Made by a program: the position numbers and the translations under genes
Source: Prevotella sp.
GTDB taxonomy: Bacteria > Bacteroidota > Bacteroidia > Bacteroidales > Bacteroidaceae
DNA length: 21,427 nt
Direction: 5' to 3'
Assembly: GCA_017428805.1 (NCBI GenBank)
Contig: JAFRQC010000110.1
Span: forward strand, 1 to 21,427
Notes under the pieces: generated by a model
Told to the model about the DNA's origin: nothing
What the model saw: only the letters and a program-made list of their open reading frames with translations
Databases searched by the model: none
Part shown: positions 1 through 7,307 of the stretch, piece after piece
Layout of the letters: each line of letters opens with the position of its first letter
How positions within the stretch are numbered: the stretch's first letter is position 1

Positions 1-30
1 ACAGGACTGCCCGTTTTTGCTTAGCGGCTG

Positions 31-38
31 CAAAGGTA
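31..38 (-). promoter_or_regulatory. Bacteroidota -7 box, leftward
   Basis: The minus strand reads TACCTTTG, a match to the Bacteroidota -7 element TAnnTTTG. It would drive a leftward gene starting beyond the left edge. No clear -33 TTTG box is visible because the expected spot falls in the GTGAAAA tract. Confidence 0.5.
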
Positions 39-48
39 CAACACAACA

Positions 49-76
49 GTGAAAAGTGAAAAGTGAAAAGTGAAAA
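49..76. repeat. heptamer tract, GTGAAAA x4
   Basis: Four perfect 7-bp units. It lies between the leftward promoter at 31-38 and the DUF4199 gene. The same word in the opposite orientation (TTTTCAC) occurs at 11069-11096, and the 8-bp relative GTGAAAAG occurs at 694-731. Confidence 0.95.
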
Positions 77-133
77 GTTTCACATTTTAACTATTTTTTT
101 TGGCAAAGGTCAAGATATATGCCATAAAATGTG

Positions 134-141
134 TAATTTTG
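134..141 (+). promoter_or_regulatory. candidate -7 box for the DUF4199 gene
   Basis: TAATTTTG matches TAnnTTTG and lies 27 bp before the ATG at 169. No TTTG is found at the usual 19-21 bp upstream, so the match is only partial. Confidence 0.5.
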
Positions 142-168
142 CAGCCTGAAAGTGATAATTGTTAAATA

Positions 169-705
169 ATGACCGCTCCAGAGTACATACAATTAAAAGC
201 ATACGCCCGTCAGGATGGTTTCTTCCTCGCCCTTTTGTGGACGGCGAGTTTCGCCTGCTATATCCTGGGCATCACGAACCAGATGCTTGAGATGCTGGCC
301 TTAGGTCTCGCCATTACGACGCCTTTCTTTGTGGCCAGCCGTCTGCGCAAGTTCCGCGATGAGGGTAGGGAAGGGCAGATCTCCTTCGGTCGCAGCTATG
401 CTTATACGATCTTCGTGTTCTTCTATGGTGCCGTGCTGCTGGCCGTAGTGCAGTTCCTTTATTTCGCCTACGTCGACAACGGCTACCTGCTGAATGCCTT
501 CTCACGGATGATGAGTTCAGAGGAAGGCCAGCAAATCATCAGCCAGTACGGTATGTCGCAGATGGTGGAAGAAGGCTTGGCAGAGATGGCCCAGATCCGT
601 CCGATAGACTATGCGCTGAACATCCTGACGATGAATATCATCATCGGATTCATCCTGGGTGTCCCCATCGGCCTCGTGATGCAGCGCAGTGAGGTGAAAA
701 GGTGA
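169..705 (+). CDS. DUF4199 family membrane protein
   Basis: This is a 178-residue integral membrane protein of a Bacteroidota family of unknown function (DUF4199). Hydrophobic helices are visible at about residues 18-36, 38-55, 80-105 and 150-172, with a more polar stretch at about 112-145. It is followed by a family 2 glycosyltransferase, the usual neighbour of DUF4199 in this phylum, so a role at the envelope is plausible but not shown. ATG at 169 is preceded by an A/T-rich leader without a Shine-Dalgarno sequence. The natural C-terminus seems to end near residue 174 (VMQRS). The last codons and the TGA stop (703-705) come from the GTGAAAAG tandem tract. Confidence 0.85.
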   Translation: MTAPEYIQLKAYARQDGFFLALLWTASFACYILGITNQMLEMLALGLAITTPFFVASRLRKFRDEGREGQISFGRSYAYTIFVFFYGAVLLAVVQFLYFAYVDNGYLLNAFSRMMSSEEGQQIISQYGMSQMVEEGLAEMAQIRPIDYALNILTMNIIIGFILGVPIGLVMQRSEVKR

Positions 706-731
706 AAGGGTGAAAAGGTGAAAAAGTGAAA
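694..731. repeat. octamer tract, GTGAAAAG x4-5
   Basis: Four 8-bp units with single-base variants plus a partial fifth fill most of the gap between DUF4199 and the glycosyltransferase. The DUF4199 stop codon lies in the second unit. The same word, inverted, is translated inside the cyclo-ligase at 9372-9403. Confidence 0.9.
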
Positions 732-758
732 TAATTCCGTAAATCGTAAATTAATACA

Positions 759-1712
759 GTGGATATATCAGTAGTAATACCTCTTTATAATGAGGCAGAA
801 TCGTTGCCCGAGCTGTATGCCTGGATAGAACGGGTGATGCAGGCCAACGGTTTCAGTTATGAGGTGATTTTCGTGAACGACGGCTCTACCGACGAGTCGT
901 GGCAGGTGATCAATGACCTGGCAGCCAAGTCTGACTGCGTGAAGGGCATCAAGTTCCGTCGTAACTACGGCAAGAGTCCTGCCCTGTATTGTGGTTTCGA
1001 ACAGGCCCAGGGCGATGTGGTCATCACGATGGATGCTGATCTGCAGGACTCTCCCGACGAGATCCCCGACTTGTATAGGATGATCAAGGAAGAGGGCTAT
1101 GACCTGGTGAGTGGCTATAAGCAGAAACGCTACGACCCGATTTCGAAGACGCTGCCCACGAAACTCTTCAACGCAACAGCCCGTAAGATCAGCGGCATCA
1201 AGAACCTCCACGACTTCAACTGTGGACTGAAAGCCTATCGCAAGGCCGTGGTGAAGAATATCGAAGTGTATGGTGAGATGCACCGTTACATCCCCTATCT
1301 GGCCAAGAATGCCGGCTTCGACAAGATCGGCGAGAAGGTGGTACACCATCAGGCCCGTAAGTACGGTTCTTCGAAGTTTATGGGCCTGAACCGTTTCGTC
1401 AATGGCTATCTCGATCTGCTGACGCTGTGGTTCCTCAGCACGTTTGGCAAGAAGCCGATGCACGTGTTCGGTTTCTTAGGCACGATTATGTTTGTGATTG
1501 GTTTCATCGCTGCCTTCGTCATCGGAGCCGACAAGCTGTGGTGTCTCGCCAATCATATTCCCCAGCGACTGGTGACGGATTCACCTTATTTCTATCTCGC
1601 CCTGACGATGATGATCATCGGTACGCAGCTGTTCCTCACAGGATTCCTCGGCGACCTGATCAGCCGTTCGTCGAGTGGTCGAAATGACTATCAGATCGAG
1701 GAAACGATTTAG
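759..1712 (+). CDS. family 2 glycosyltransferase, DPM1/GtrB type
   Basis: 317 residues. The N-terminal GT-A domain (about 1-215) opens with SVVIPLYNEAESLPEL, then has FVNDGSTDES and the acidic metal/nucleotide-sugar motif DADLQD at 92-97. Two C-terminal hydrophobic helices (about 229-256 and 272-298) anchor it in the inner membrane. This is the architecture of enzymes that transfer a sugar from a nucleotide donor to a polyprenyl-phosphate carrier (dolichyl-phosphate mannose synthase-like or GtrB-like). The sugar cannot be told from sequence. The start is GTG at 759 with no good ATG nearby. The stop is 2 bp before the next ATG, so co-transcription with the DUF6452 gene is likely. Confidence 0.9.
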   Translation: MDISVVIPLYNEAESLPELYAWIERVMQANGFSYEVIFVNDGSTDESWQVINDLAAKSDCVKGIKFRRNYGKSPALYCGFEQAQGDVVITMDADLQDSPDEIPDLYRMIKEEGYDLVSGYKQKRYDPISKTLPTKLFNATARKISGIKNLHDFNCGLKAYRKAVVKNIEVYGEMHRYIPYLAKNAGFDKIGEKVVHHQARKYGSSKFMGLNRFVNGYLDLLTLWFLSTFGKKPMHVFGFLGTIMFVIGFIAAFVIGADKLWCLANHIPQRLVTDSPYFYLALTMMIIGTQLFLTGFLGDLISRSSSGRNDYQIEETI

Positions 1713-1714
1713 GT

Positions 1715-2257
1715 ATGAAGAATAGGTCTAAGATTATGAGTATAGTGGCGGTAGGATTCATCTCTTACCTCATACCTCTTATCTCTTACCTCTTAACATC
1801 CTGTACGAGTATCGATTGTTCCATCAATAATCTCGTGCGTACCCATTTCCAGTTTACCAACAGTGCCGGCGACTCGATCAGTCTGCAGGACACCCTCACC
1901 GTGGAGATTACCCGTAAAGACGGTAGTGAGGCGATCATATTCAGCAGCGACTCTGTTATATATAATAAAGGTGTAGGCACCTGTAAATTCCATCTTCCCA
2001 TCAGCCACACCCATCCTGAAGACGAACTCGTGTTCCATTTTATCGGCGAAAGTGTGTATATCGTGGACACCCTGTGGATTGCGAAAGAGGATTACCCCCA
2101 TTTCGAGTCTGTCGATTGTAATGCGAGTTACTTCCATAAGTTGACTTCCATCCGGCATACCCATAACTGCCTGGATTCGGTAGTAATTGTAAACCCATCA
2201 GTGACCAATGACGATCAAGTCGTACATGTCCTCCTTTATCCAAAGGTCAGCAATTAG
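1715..2257 (+). CDS. DUF6452 family lipoprotein
   Basis: 180 residues. A charged N-terminus (KNRSK), a hydrophobic stretch and a lipobox LTSC with the acylated Cys at residue 30 mark it as a lipoprotein of the periplasm or outer membrane. The rest is a beta-rich domain with four further cysteines, matching the Bacteroidota family DUF6452. Function is unknown. It sits directly before the DUF6048 gene, its usual partner, and overlaps it by up to 50 bp. The hydrophobic core (I16-L27) is encoded by five copies of a 7-bp word (1762-1796), so the signal peptide itself is repeat-derived. One unit more or less would break the frame. Confidence 0.8.
   Translation: MKNRSKIMSIVAVGFISYLIPLISYLLTSCTSIDCSINNLVRTHFQFTNSAGDSISLQDTLTVEITRKDGSEAIIFSSDSVIYNKGVGTCKFHLPISHTHPEDELVFHFIGESVYIVDTLWIAKEDYPHFESVDCNASYFHKLTSIRHTHNCLDSVVIVNPSVTNDDQVVHVLLYPKVSN
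1762..1796. repeat. heptamer tract, CTCTTAC x5, inside a signal peptide
   Basis: Five consecutive 7-bp units (CTCTTAC, CTCATAC, CTCTTAT, CTCTTAC, CTCTTAA). Translation gives a 7-residue period, ISYLIPL followed by ISYLLTS, which is the hydrophobic region just before the lipobox cysteine of the DUF6452 protein. Confidence 0.95.
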
Positions 2258-2900
2258 CCTGTTGCTGCTGGTAACGGCCACAAGTGCTCAGGCGCAGGTG
2301 AAGAAGTTCTTCTCTATGCAGAAAGACTCCATCTCGCTGTTCCGTGGATTTGCTGTATCGTTCGATATGGTGGGAGCAGGTATGGCGATGTTCTCCGACT
2401 ATGGCCATTATGAAGGTGCGCTGCGTGTGAACCTCCACGACGAGTGGTTCCCGGTCTTCGAGGCGGGTATCGGCAAGGCCAAGCACGACGACGAGGTGAC
2501 ATTCCTGCATTACAGCACCTCTGCCCCCTATTTTAAGATAGGTATAGACAAGAATATGCTTAAAGACAAGCACGGTCCCAACCGTCTCTATGTGGGACTG
2601 CGCTATGGCTTCACTTCCTATAAAATTGACATCTCACGTCCTGATTACCAAGATCCGGTGTGGCAGTGGGATACAAGCTATAGTATCAACAATGTCGCCT
2701 GCAAGTATCATTGGGCAGAGATCGTTGTCGGTGTCGATGCCAAGATCTTCGGCCCCCTGCATTTGGGTTGGACTGTGCGCTACAAGCAGCGTCTGTCTCA
2801 TTCCGAGGAGGGAGAATGGGGTACACCGTGGTATGTGCCGGGCTTCGGTACTTACGATTCGAAGTTGGGCGCCTCCTTTAACGTCATCATTGATATCTGA
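2208..2900 (+). CDS. DUF6048 family exported protein
   Basis: 230 residues from the ATG at 2208. The ATG at 2226 (MSSFIQRS) gives a better signal peptide, with core AISLLLLVTATS and cleavage after AQA, so 2226 may be the true start. The mature part is rich in aromatic, alternating beta-strand segments (YVGLRYGF, LHLGWTVRYKQRL) and ends in a beta strand, as expected of a small outer-membrane or periplasmic beta-barrel-like protein. It matches the Bacteroidota family DUF6048, of unknown function. It overlaps the 3' end of the DUF6452 gene, suggesting translational coupling and joint function at the outer membrane (inference). Confidence 0.8.
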   Translation: MTIKSYMSSFIQRSAISLLLLVTATSAQAQVKKFFSMQKDSISLFRGFAVSFDMVGAGMAMFSDYGHYEGALRVNLHDEWFPVFEAGIGKAKHDDEVTFLHYSTSAPYFKIGIDKNMLKDKHGPNRLYVGLRYGFTSYKIDISRPDYQDPVWQWDTSYSINNVACKYHWAEIVVGVDAKIFGPLHLGWTVRYKQRLSHSEEGEWGTPWYVPGFGTYDSKLGASFNVIIDI

Positions 2901-2905
2901 GCGTT

Positions 2906-3931
2906 ATGGATGAGAAACAGAAGAAGAAACTGATCTGGCAGCTGCCGTTCCTCGTGCTGCTGATTGTCGGCACCGTGCTGATCATCAGTCATCAGCGGTC
3001 TATGCCCTACCGTCAGGTCTCTGATTTCGTGTTCGGCACGACCTACAAGGTCATCTACCAGTGCGACTCAGACCTGACTTTCAGCATCCGTCAGGAACTG
3101 ATGAAGGTGGACCGTTCCCTCTCGCCTTTCAACAAGGAGTCGGTGATTACCGCCGTCAACCAGAATCGTGAGGTGACGCTCGACCCCTATTTCATCGAAG
3201 TGTTCACGAAGGCGATGGAAGTGTCCCGTGAGACAGAGGGCGCCTTCGACATCACCGTAGCGCCATTGGTCAATGCCTGGGGCTTCGGCTTCAAGCACGA
3301 GCAGATGCCGACGGCGCATCAGGTGGACAGCCTGCGACAGATCATCGGCTACCAGAAGATCTCCCTCACCGGTGGGAAGGTCAAGAAACAGGATCCCCGT
3401 ATGATGCTCGACTGCTCTGCCATCGCCAAGGGCTTTGGTGTGGATGCCGTAGCTCGGATGCTTCGCGACCGTGGGGTTCAGAACTTTATGGTGGAGATCG
3501 GCGGCGAGGTCGTCACCTGTGGTGTCAATGCCCAGCGGCTGCCTTGGCGTGTGGGTGTGATCAAACCCTCCGAAGACTCTCTGAGCGTGGGCCACGAGTT
3601 GCAGACCATCCTCAATGTCACAGACAAGGCGATGGCCACCAGCGGCAACTACCGTAACTTCTATTACAAGAACGGCCGTCGCTATGCCCATACCATCGAT
3701 CCCAAAACGGGCTATCCCGTGCAGCACAGCCTCCTCTCTGCGACGGTACTCGCCAACAGTTGTACCGTTGCCGATGCCTATGCCACCTCTTTTATGGTGA
3801 TGGGCCTGGAACGCGCCCAACAACTTCTCGAACGTCATTCCGAGCTGATGGCCTATCTCATCTATGACGACGGCCACGGAGACATTGCCGTGTGGTTCTC
3901 TCCTTCTCTTCGTAACAAAATCGAGGAATAG
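2906..3931 (+). CDS. apbE: FAD:protein FMN transferase (ApbE)
   Basis: 341 residues. ApbE attaches FMN from FAD to a Ser/Thr of target proteins such as NqrB, NqrC and RnfG, outside the cytoplasmic membrane. An N-terminal anchor helix (about residues 9-26) lacks a lipobox cysteine. Family motifs are present in order: DRSLSPFNKES, EGAFDITVAPLVNAWGFG, DCSAIAKGFGVDAVA, GGEVVTCG, TSGNYRNFY, HTIDPKTGYPV from residue 262, and DAYATSFMVMG in the metal/FAD site. Length is normal. The stop TAG shares one base with the GTG start of the Crp/Fnr gene. Targets are not encoded in this window. Confidence 0.93.
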   Translation: MDEKQKKKLIWQLPFLVLLIVGTVLIISHQRSMPYRQVSDFVFGTTYKVIYQCDSDLTFSIRQELMKVDRSLSPFNKESVITAVNQNREVTLDPYFIEVFTKAMEVSRETEGAFDITVAPLVNAWGFGFKHEQMPTAHQVDSLRQIIGYQKISLTGGKVKKQDPRMMLDCSAIAKGFGVDAVARMLRDRGVQNFMVEIGGEVVTCGVNAQRLPWRVGVIKPSEDSLSVGHELQTILNVTDKAMATSGNYRNFYYKNGRRYAHTIDPKTGYPVQHSLLSATVLANSCTVADAYATSFMVMGLERAQQLLERHSELMAYLIYDDGHGDIAVWFSPSLRNKIEE

Positions 3932-4602
3932 TGGCCGTCCTGCAGATATACGACAGACTGCTCCAGTTCCCGCTTTTTCAGGGTATGAGCCGTGACGATC
4001 TGGAGATTGTGGCAGGCCACACCCGCTTCGGATTCCAGAAAGTGACAGCCGGACGACAGATCATCCACGCCGGCGATCCCTGTACCCACTTGTATTTCCT
4101 CATCAACGGCACGCTGAAGATCGAGACCTTCAGCGACGACAGCCGCTATTCCGTCATCGAACAGATGTCGTCGCCTTACATCCTCCAACAGGAGAGCATC
4201 TTCGGCTATTACCAGCGCTACACCCACAATTTCTACGCCCTGACGGATGCCAACTTCCTCACCCTCGACAAGGAGGAGGTGGTGCGGCTCTCCGAGGACT
4301 TCCTCGTGTTCCGCCTGAATCTGATGAACCACCTCGCCACGCAGAGTCAGAAACTGATACAGATGCAGTGGCGCCGTAGTCCCCTGTCGCTCCGGGAGCG
4401 CATCGTGCGCTTTTTCTTCCAGCACACCCTCTATCCCGCAGGCCCCAAGACCTTCCATATCCTGATGGAACGCCTCGCCGAGGAGGTCAACGACAGCCGT
4501 CTGAACGTGTCGCGGGCCCTCAACCGGATGCAGGAGGCCGGCGTCCTCGAATTGCACCGTGGAAGGATAGAAATCCCGCAACTCGAACGGCTCCTGATGT
4601 GA
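3931..4602 (+). CDS. Crp/Fnr family transcriptional regulator
   Basis: 223 residues. The N-terminal cyclic-nucleotide-binding-type beta roll (about 10-125) is followed by a dimerisation helix (about 130-155) and a C-terminal winged helix-turn-helix (about 160-215; MERLAEEVNDSRLNVSRALNRM, split by the turn). No cluster of cysteines for an Fnr-type iron-sulfur centre is seen. The canonical cAMP-contacting Arg-Ser pair is also not evident, so the ligand is unknown. The start is GTG at 3931, overlapping the apbE stop by one base, which indicates tight coupling with apbE. The paired layout suggests it may respond to redox or envelope state, but that is inference. Confidence 0.85.
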   Translation: MAVLQIYDRLLQFPLFQGMSRDDLEIVAGHTRFGFQKVTAGRQIIHAGDPCTHLYFLINGTLKIETFSDDSRYSVIEQMSSPYILQQESIFGYYQRYTHNFYALTDANFLTLDKEEVVRLSEDFLVFRLNLMNHLATQSQKLIQMQWRRSPLSLRERIVRFFFQHTLYPAGPKTFHILMERLAEEVNDSRLNVSRALNRMQEAGVLELHRGRIEIPQLERLLM

Positions 4603-4617
4603 AATTTACTAAAATAT

Positions 4618-4642
4618 CAGTGATAATCTGTGTAATCTGTGG
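4618..4642. repeat. nonamer tract, AATCTGTGT type
   Basis: Nearly three 9-bp units (CAGTGATAA, TCTGTGTAA, TCTGTGG) lie between the crp stop and the M3 peptidase promoter. The word differs by one base from those at 9003-9029 and 9040-9065. Confidence 0.7.
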
Positions 4643-4651
4643 CTTTTTTTG

Positions 4652-4659
4652 TACTTTTG
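4652..4659 (+). promoter_or_regulatory. -7 box of the M3 peptidase gene
   Basis: TACTTTTG followed by CA matches TAnnTTTG. It lies 22 bp before the ATG at 4682 and after a T-rich stretch. It marks the start of a new transcription unit after the crp gene. Confidence 0.65.
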
Positions 4660-4681
4660 CACCCCAAAAGAGAGATAGTAT

Positions 4682-6838
4682 ATGAAAGCAGAGAATAAGA
4701 GGCAGAACCCGTTCTTCCTGCCCTATGGCACACCGCACGACACGGCGCCTTTCGACCGCATCACCTTGGAGGACTACGAAGAGGCGATGATGGAAGGTAT
4801 CCGTCGTGACGATGAGCAGATAGAGAAGATCATCAACAACCCCGAGAAACCCACCTTCGACAATACCATCATCAATGTCGATGACGAGAAGGACGACAAC
4901 GGCTACTACGATCTCCTGTCGCGTGTCAGCAGCGTGTTCTTCAACCTGTTGTCTGCAGAGACTTCCGATGAGATGGACGCTCTGGCACAGAAGATGAGTC
5001 CCGTGCTGACGAAGCACGCCAACGATATCCGTTTGAACGAACGCCTCTTTGAACGCATCAAATACGTACACCGTCATCACCGTAAGCTGACACCCGAGGA
5101 GAAGATGCTGCTCGACAACTGTTACGACGGTTTTGTGCGCAGCGGTGCCCTGCTCGATGCAGCAGGCAAGGAACGTCTGCGTCAGCTCACGGAGGAAGCC
5201 TCGATACTCGGACTGCAGTTCTCGCAGAACCTCCTGAAGGAGAACAAGGCTTTCACCCTGCATCTCACCGACGAGGCCGATCTCGACGGACTGCCTGAGT
5301 CTGCCCGTGAGGCGGCTGCCCAGACGGCGAAGGAACAGGGCAAGGAAGGCTGGGTGTTCACCCTCGACTTCCCCTCATATTCCCCCTTTATGACTTACAG
5401 CACCCGTCGCGACCTGCGTCAACAGATGTATATGGCCAAGAATACGGAGTGCATCCATAAGAATTCGGAGAACAACCTTCAGATCTGCAAGCGCCTGATC
5501 AATCTGCGTCGCGAACTGGCACAGCTCTTAGGCCATAAGACCTACGCCGACTACGTGATGCAGCACCGTATGGCCGGCAATGTCCGCAACGTCAACAAAC
5601 TCTTCAACGACCTCATCGCCGCCTACAAGCCCACCGCCAAGAAGGAAGTCGCCGAGATTGAGAAAATGTTTCAGAAAGATATCAAGGCTCGCGGTAATCA
5701 TAAAGTTCAAAGTTCAAAGCTCAAAGTTCAAAGTTCAATGCAGCCCTGGGACTTCTCATTCTACTCCCACAAGCTGCAACTGAAGAAATACAACATCGAT
5801 GCCGAGATGCTGCGGCCCTATTTCGAACTGTCGAAAGTCATCGACGGTGTCTTCGGCCTCGCCAACCGTCTCTATGGCATCACCTTCAAGGAAAACAAAG
5901 ACATACCCGTCTATCATCCCGACGTCAAGGCCTACGAGGTCTTCGACAAGGACGGCAGCTATCTCGCCGTCTTCTATGCCGACTTCCATCCCCGTAAGGG
6001 CAAGCAGGCCGGTGCCTGGATGACGGAATATCAGGGCCAGTGGAAGGAACGCCTCGATGCAAAGAAGCCCTTCGGCCCAGATAACAGCAAGAATGTCCGT
6101 CCCCACGTTTCGGTGGTGATGAACCTCACCAAACCCACAGCCGAGAAGCCCGCCTTACTGACATTGGGCGAGGTGGAAACCTTCCTCCACGAGTTCGGAC
6201 ACTCCCTCCACGGGATGTTTGCCAACACCCGTTTCGAGAGTCTCAGCGGCACCAACGTGTGGTGGGACTTCGTGGAGTTGCCGTCGCAGTTCATGGAGAA
6301 CTTCGCCATTCAGAAGGAGTTCCTCCGCACTTTCGCCTTCCATTACCAGACGGGTGAGCCATTGCCCGACGAACTCATCGACCGCATCGTCCGCAGCCGT
6401 AACTTCAATGTGGCCTACGCCTGTATGCGGCAGGTCAGTTTCGGCTTGCTCGATATGGCCTACTACACACAGAAGCACGAATTCACCGACGATATCATCC
6501 GCTTCGAGAAGCGTGCCTGGGAGAAGGCTATGGTGATGCCGCAGTTGCCCGACACCTGTATGACGGTGCAGTTCTCGCATATTATGGCTGGTGGTTATGC
6601 GGCTGGCTACTACAGTTACAAATGGGCAGAAGTGCTCGATGCCGACGCCTTCGCCGTGTTCCAGAAAGAAGGCATCTTCAATCCCGAAACGGCTCAGCGT
6701 TTCCGCAACTGCATCCTCTCCAAGGGTGGCACGGAGAATCCGATGACGTTATATAAACGGTTCAAGGGTGGAGAACCCACCATTGACGCATTACTTAAAC
6801 GAAATGGGATAAAAAGGAGTAAAGGAGAGAAGGAGTAA
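4682..6838 (+). CDS. M3 family oligopeptidase (Dcp/OpdA-like)
   Basis: 718 residues. This is a zinc metallopeptidase of family M3, probably a cytoplasmic peptidyl-dipeptidase or oligopeptidase, since no signal peptide is visible. The zinc motif HEFGH begins at residue 503, within LHEFGHSLHGMF, and the third ligand region ESLSGTNVWWDFVELPSQ follows. The family's substrate-binding tail HIMAGGYAAGYYSYKWAEVLDADAF is intact (split here as HIMAGGYAAGYYSYKW and AEVLDADAF). Two repeat-derived additions stand out: residues 341-352, KVQSSKLKVQSS, from a heptamer tract, and the C-terminal KRSKGEKE after the natural end LLKRNGI, whose TAA stop lies in an octamer tract. Both lie outside the catalytic core. 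Confidence 0.93.
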   Translation: MKAENKRQNPFFLPYGTPHDTAPFDRITLEDYEEAMMEGIRRDDEQIEKIINNPEKPTFDNTIINVDDEKDDNGYYDLLSRVSSVFFNLLSAETSDEMDALAQKMSPVLTKHANDIRLNERLFERIKYVHRHHRKLTPEEKMLLDNCYDGFVRSGALLDAAGKERLRQLTEEASILGLQFSQNLLKENKAFTLHLTDEADLDGLPESAREAAAQTAKEQGKEGWVFTLDFPSYSPFMTYSTRRDLRQQMYMAKNTECIHKNSENNLQICKRLINLRRELAQLLGHKTYADYVMQHRMAGNVRNVNKLFNDLIAAYKPTAKKEVAEIEKMFQKDIKARGNHKVQSSKLKVQSSMQPWDFSFYSHKLQLKKYNIDAEMLRPYFELSKVIDGVFGLANRLYGITFKENKDIPVYHPDVKAYEVFDKDGSYLAVFYADFHPRKGKQAGAWMTEYQGQWKERLDAKKPFGPDNSKNVRPHVSVVMNLTKPTAEKPALLTLGEVETFLHEFGHSLHGMFANTRFESLSGTNVWWDFVELPSQFMENFAIQKEFLRTFAFHYQTGEPLPDELIDRIVRSRNFNVAYACMRQVSFGLLDMAYYTQKHEFTDDIIRFEKRAWEKAMVMPQLPDTCMTVQFSHIMAGGYAAGYYSYKWAEVLDADAFAVFQKEGIFNPETAQRFRNCILSKGGTENPMTLYKRFKGGEPTIDALLKRNGIKRSKGEKE
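5702..5736. repeat. heptamer tract, AAAGTTC x5, inside the M3 gene
   Basis: Five 7-bp units, the third being AAAGCTC. They encode a 7-residue period (KVQSSKL then KVQSS). The tract shares a 19-bp 5' block (GTAATCATAAAGTTCAAAG) with the intergenic tract at 7277-7304. Confidence 0.95.
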
Positions 6839-6845
6839 AGAAGTA
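6814..6845. repeat. octamer tract, AAGGAGTA x4
   Basis: Four 8-bp purine-rich units (AAGGAGTA, AAGGAGAG, AAGGAGTA, AAGAAGTA). They encode the last residues and the stop codon of the M3 peptidase and reach nearly to the next ATG. Confidence 0.85.
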
Positions 6846-6852
6846 AGTAGAA

Positions 6853-7272
6853 ATGAGTGATAAACAAGAGAAATTAGACCAGCGCTATCTGCGTATGGCG
6901 AAGATCTGGGCAGAAAACTCCTACTGCGTGCGTCGCCAGGTGGGAGCCCTCGTGGTGAAGGACAAGATGATCATCAGCGACGGCTACAACGGCACGCCGA
7001 GTGGCTTTGAGAACATCTGCGAGGACGATAACAACGTCACCAAGCCCTACGTCCTCCACGCTGAGGCCAATGCCATCACGAAGCTCGCCCGCAGCAACAA
7101 CAACAGCGACGGTGCCACCATCTACATCACCGCCTCGCCCTGCATCGAGTGTGCCAAACTCATCATCCAGGCTGGCATCCGCCGCGTCGTCTATGGTGAG
7201 AACTACCGCCTTACCGACGGCATCGATCTCCTCCGTCGTGCCGGCATCGAAGTCATCCTGATGGAAGTGTAA
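6853..7272 (+). CDS. deoxycytidylate (dCMP) deaminase
   Basis: 139 residues. It belongs to the zinc-dependent cytidine/deoxycytidylate deaminase family, most like dCMP deaminase (ComEB type), which makes dUMP from dCMP for thymidylate synthesis. The zinc site is complete: H69-A-E71, with the glutamate as proton shuttle, and PCIEC with C97 and C100. The nucleotide-binding element SDGYNGTPSGFEN is typical of dCMP rather than tRNA deaminases. ATG at 6853 follows the M3 gene by 14 bp, so co-transcription is likely. Length is normal for the family. Confidence 0.9.
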   Translation: MSDKQEKLDQRYLRMAKIWAENSYCVRRQVGALVVKDKMIISDGYNGTPSGFENICEDDNNVTKPYVLHAEANAITKLARSNNNSDGATIYITASPCIECAKLIIQAGIRRVVYGENYRLTDGIDLLRRAGIEVILMEV

Positions 7273-7276
7273 TCAT

Positions 7277-7304
7277 AAAGTTCAAAGCTCAAAGTTCAAA
7301 GTTC
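7277..7304. repeat. heptamer tract, AAAGTTC x4, intergenic
   Basis: Four 7-bp units with AAAGCTC as the second. The tract begins 4 bp after the dCMP deaminase stop and ends 3 bp before the ATG of the S41 protease, so it is essentially the whole spacer and occupies the ribosome-binding position. Confidence 0.95.
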
Positions 7305-7307
7305 AAA

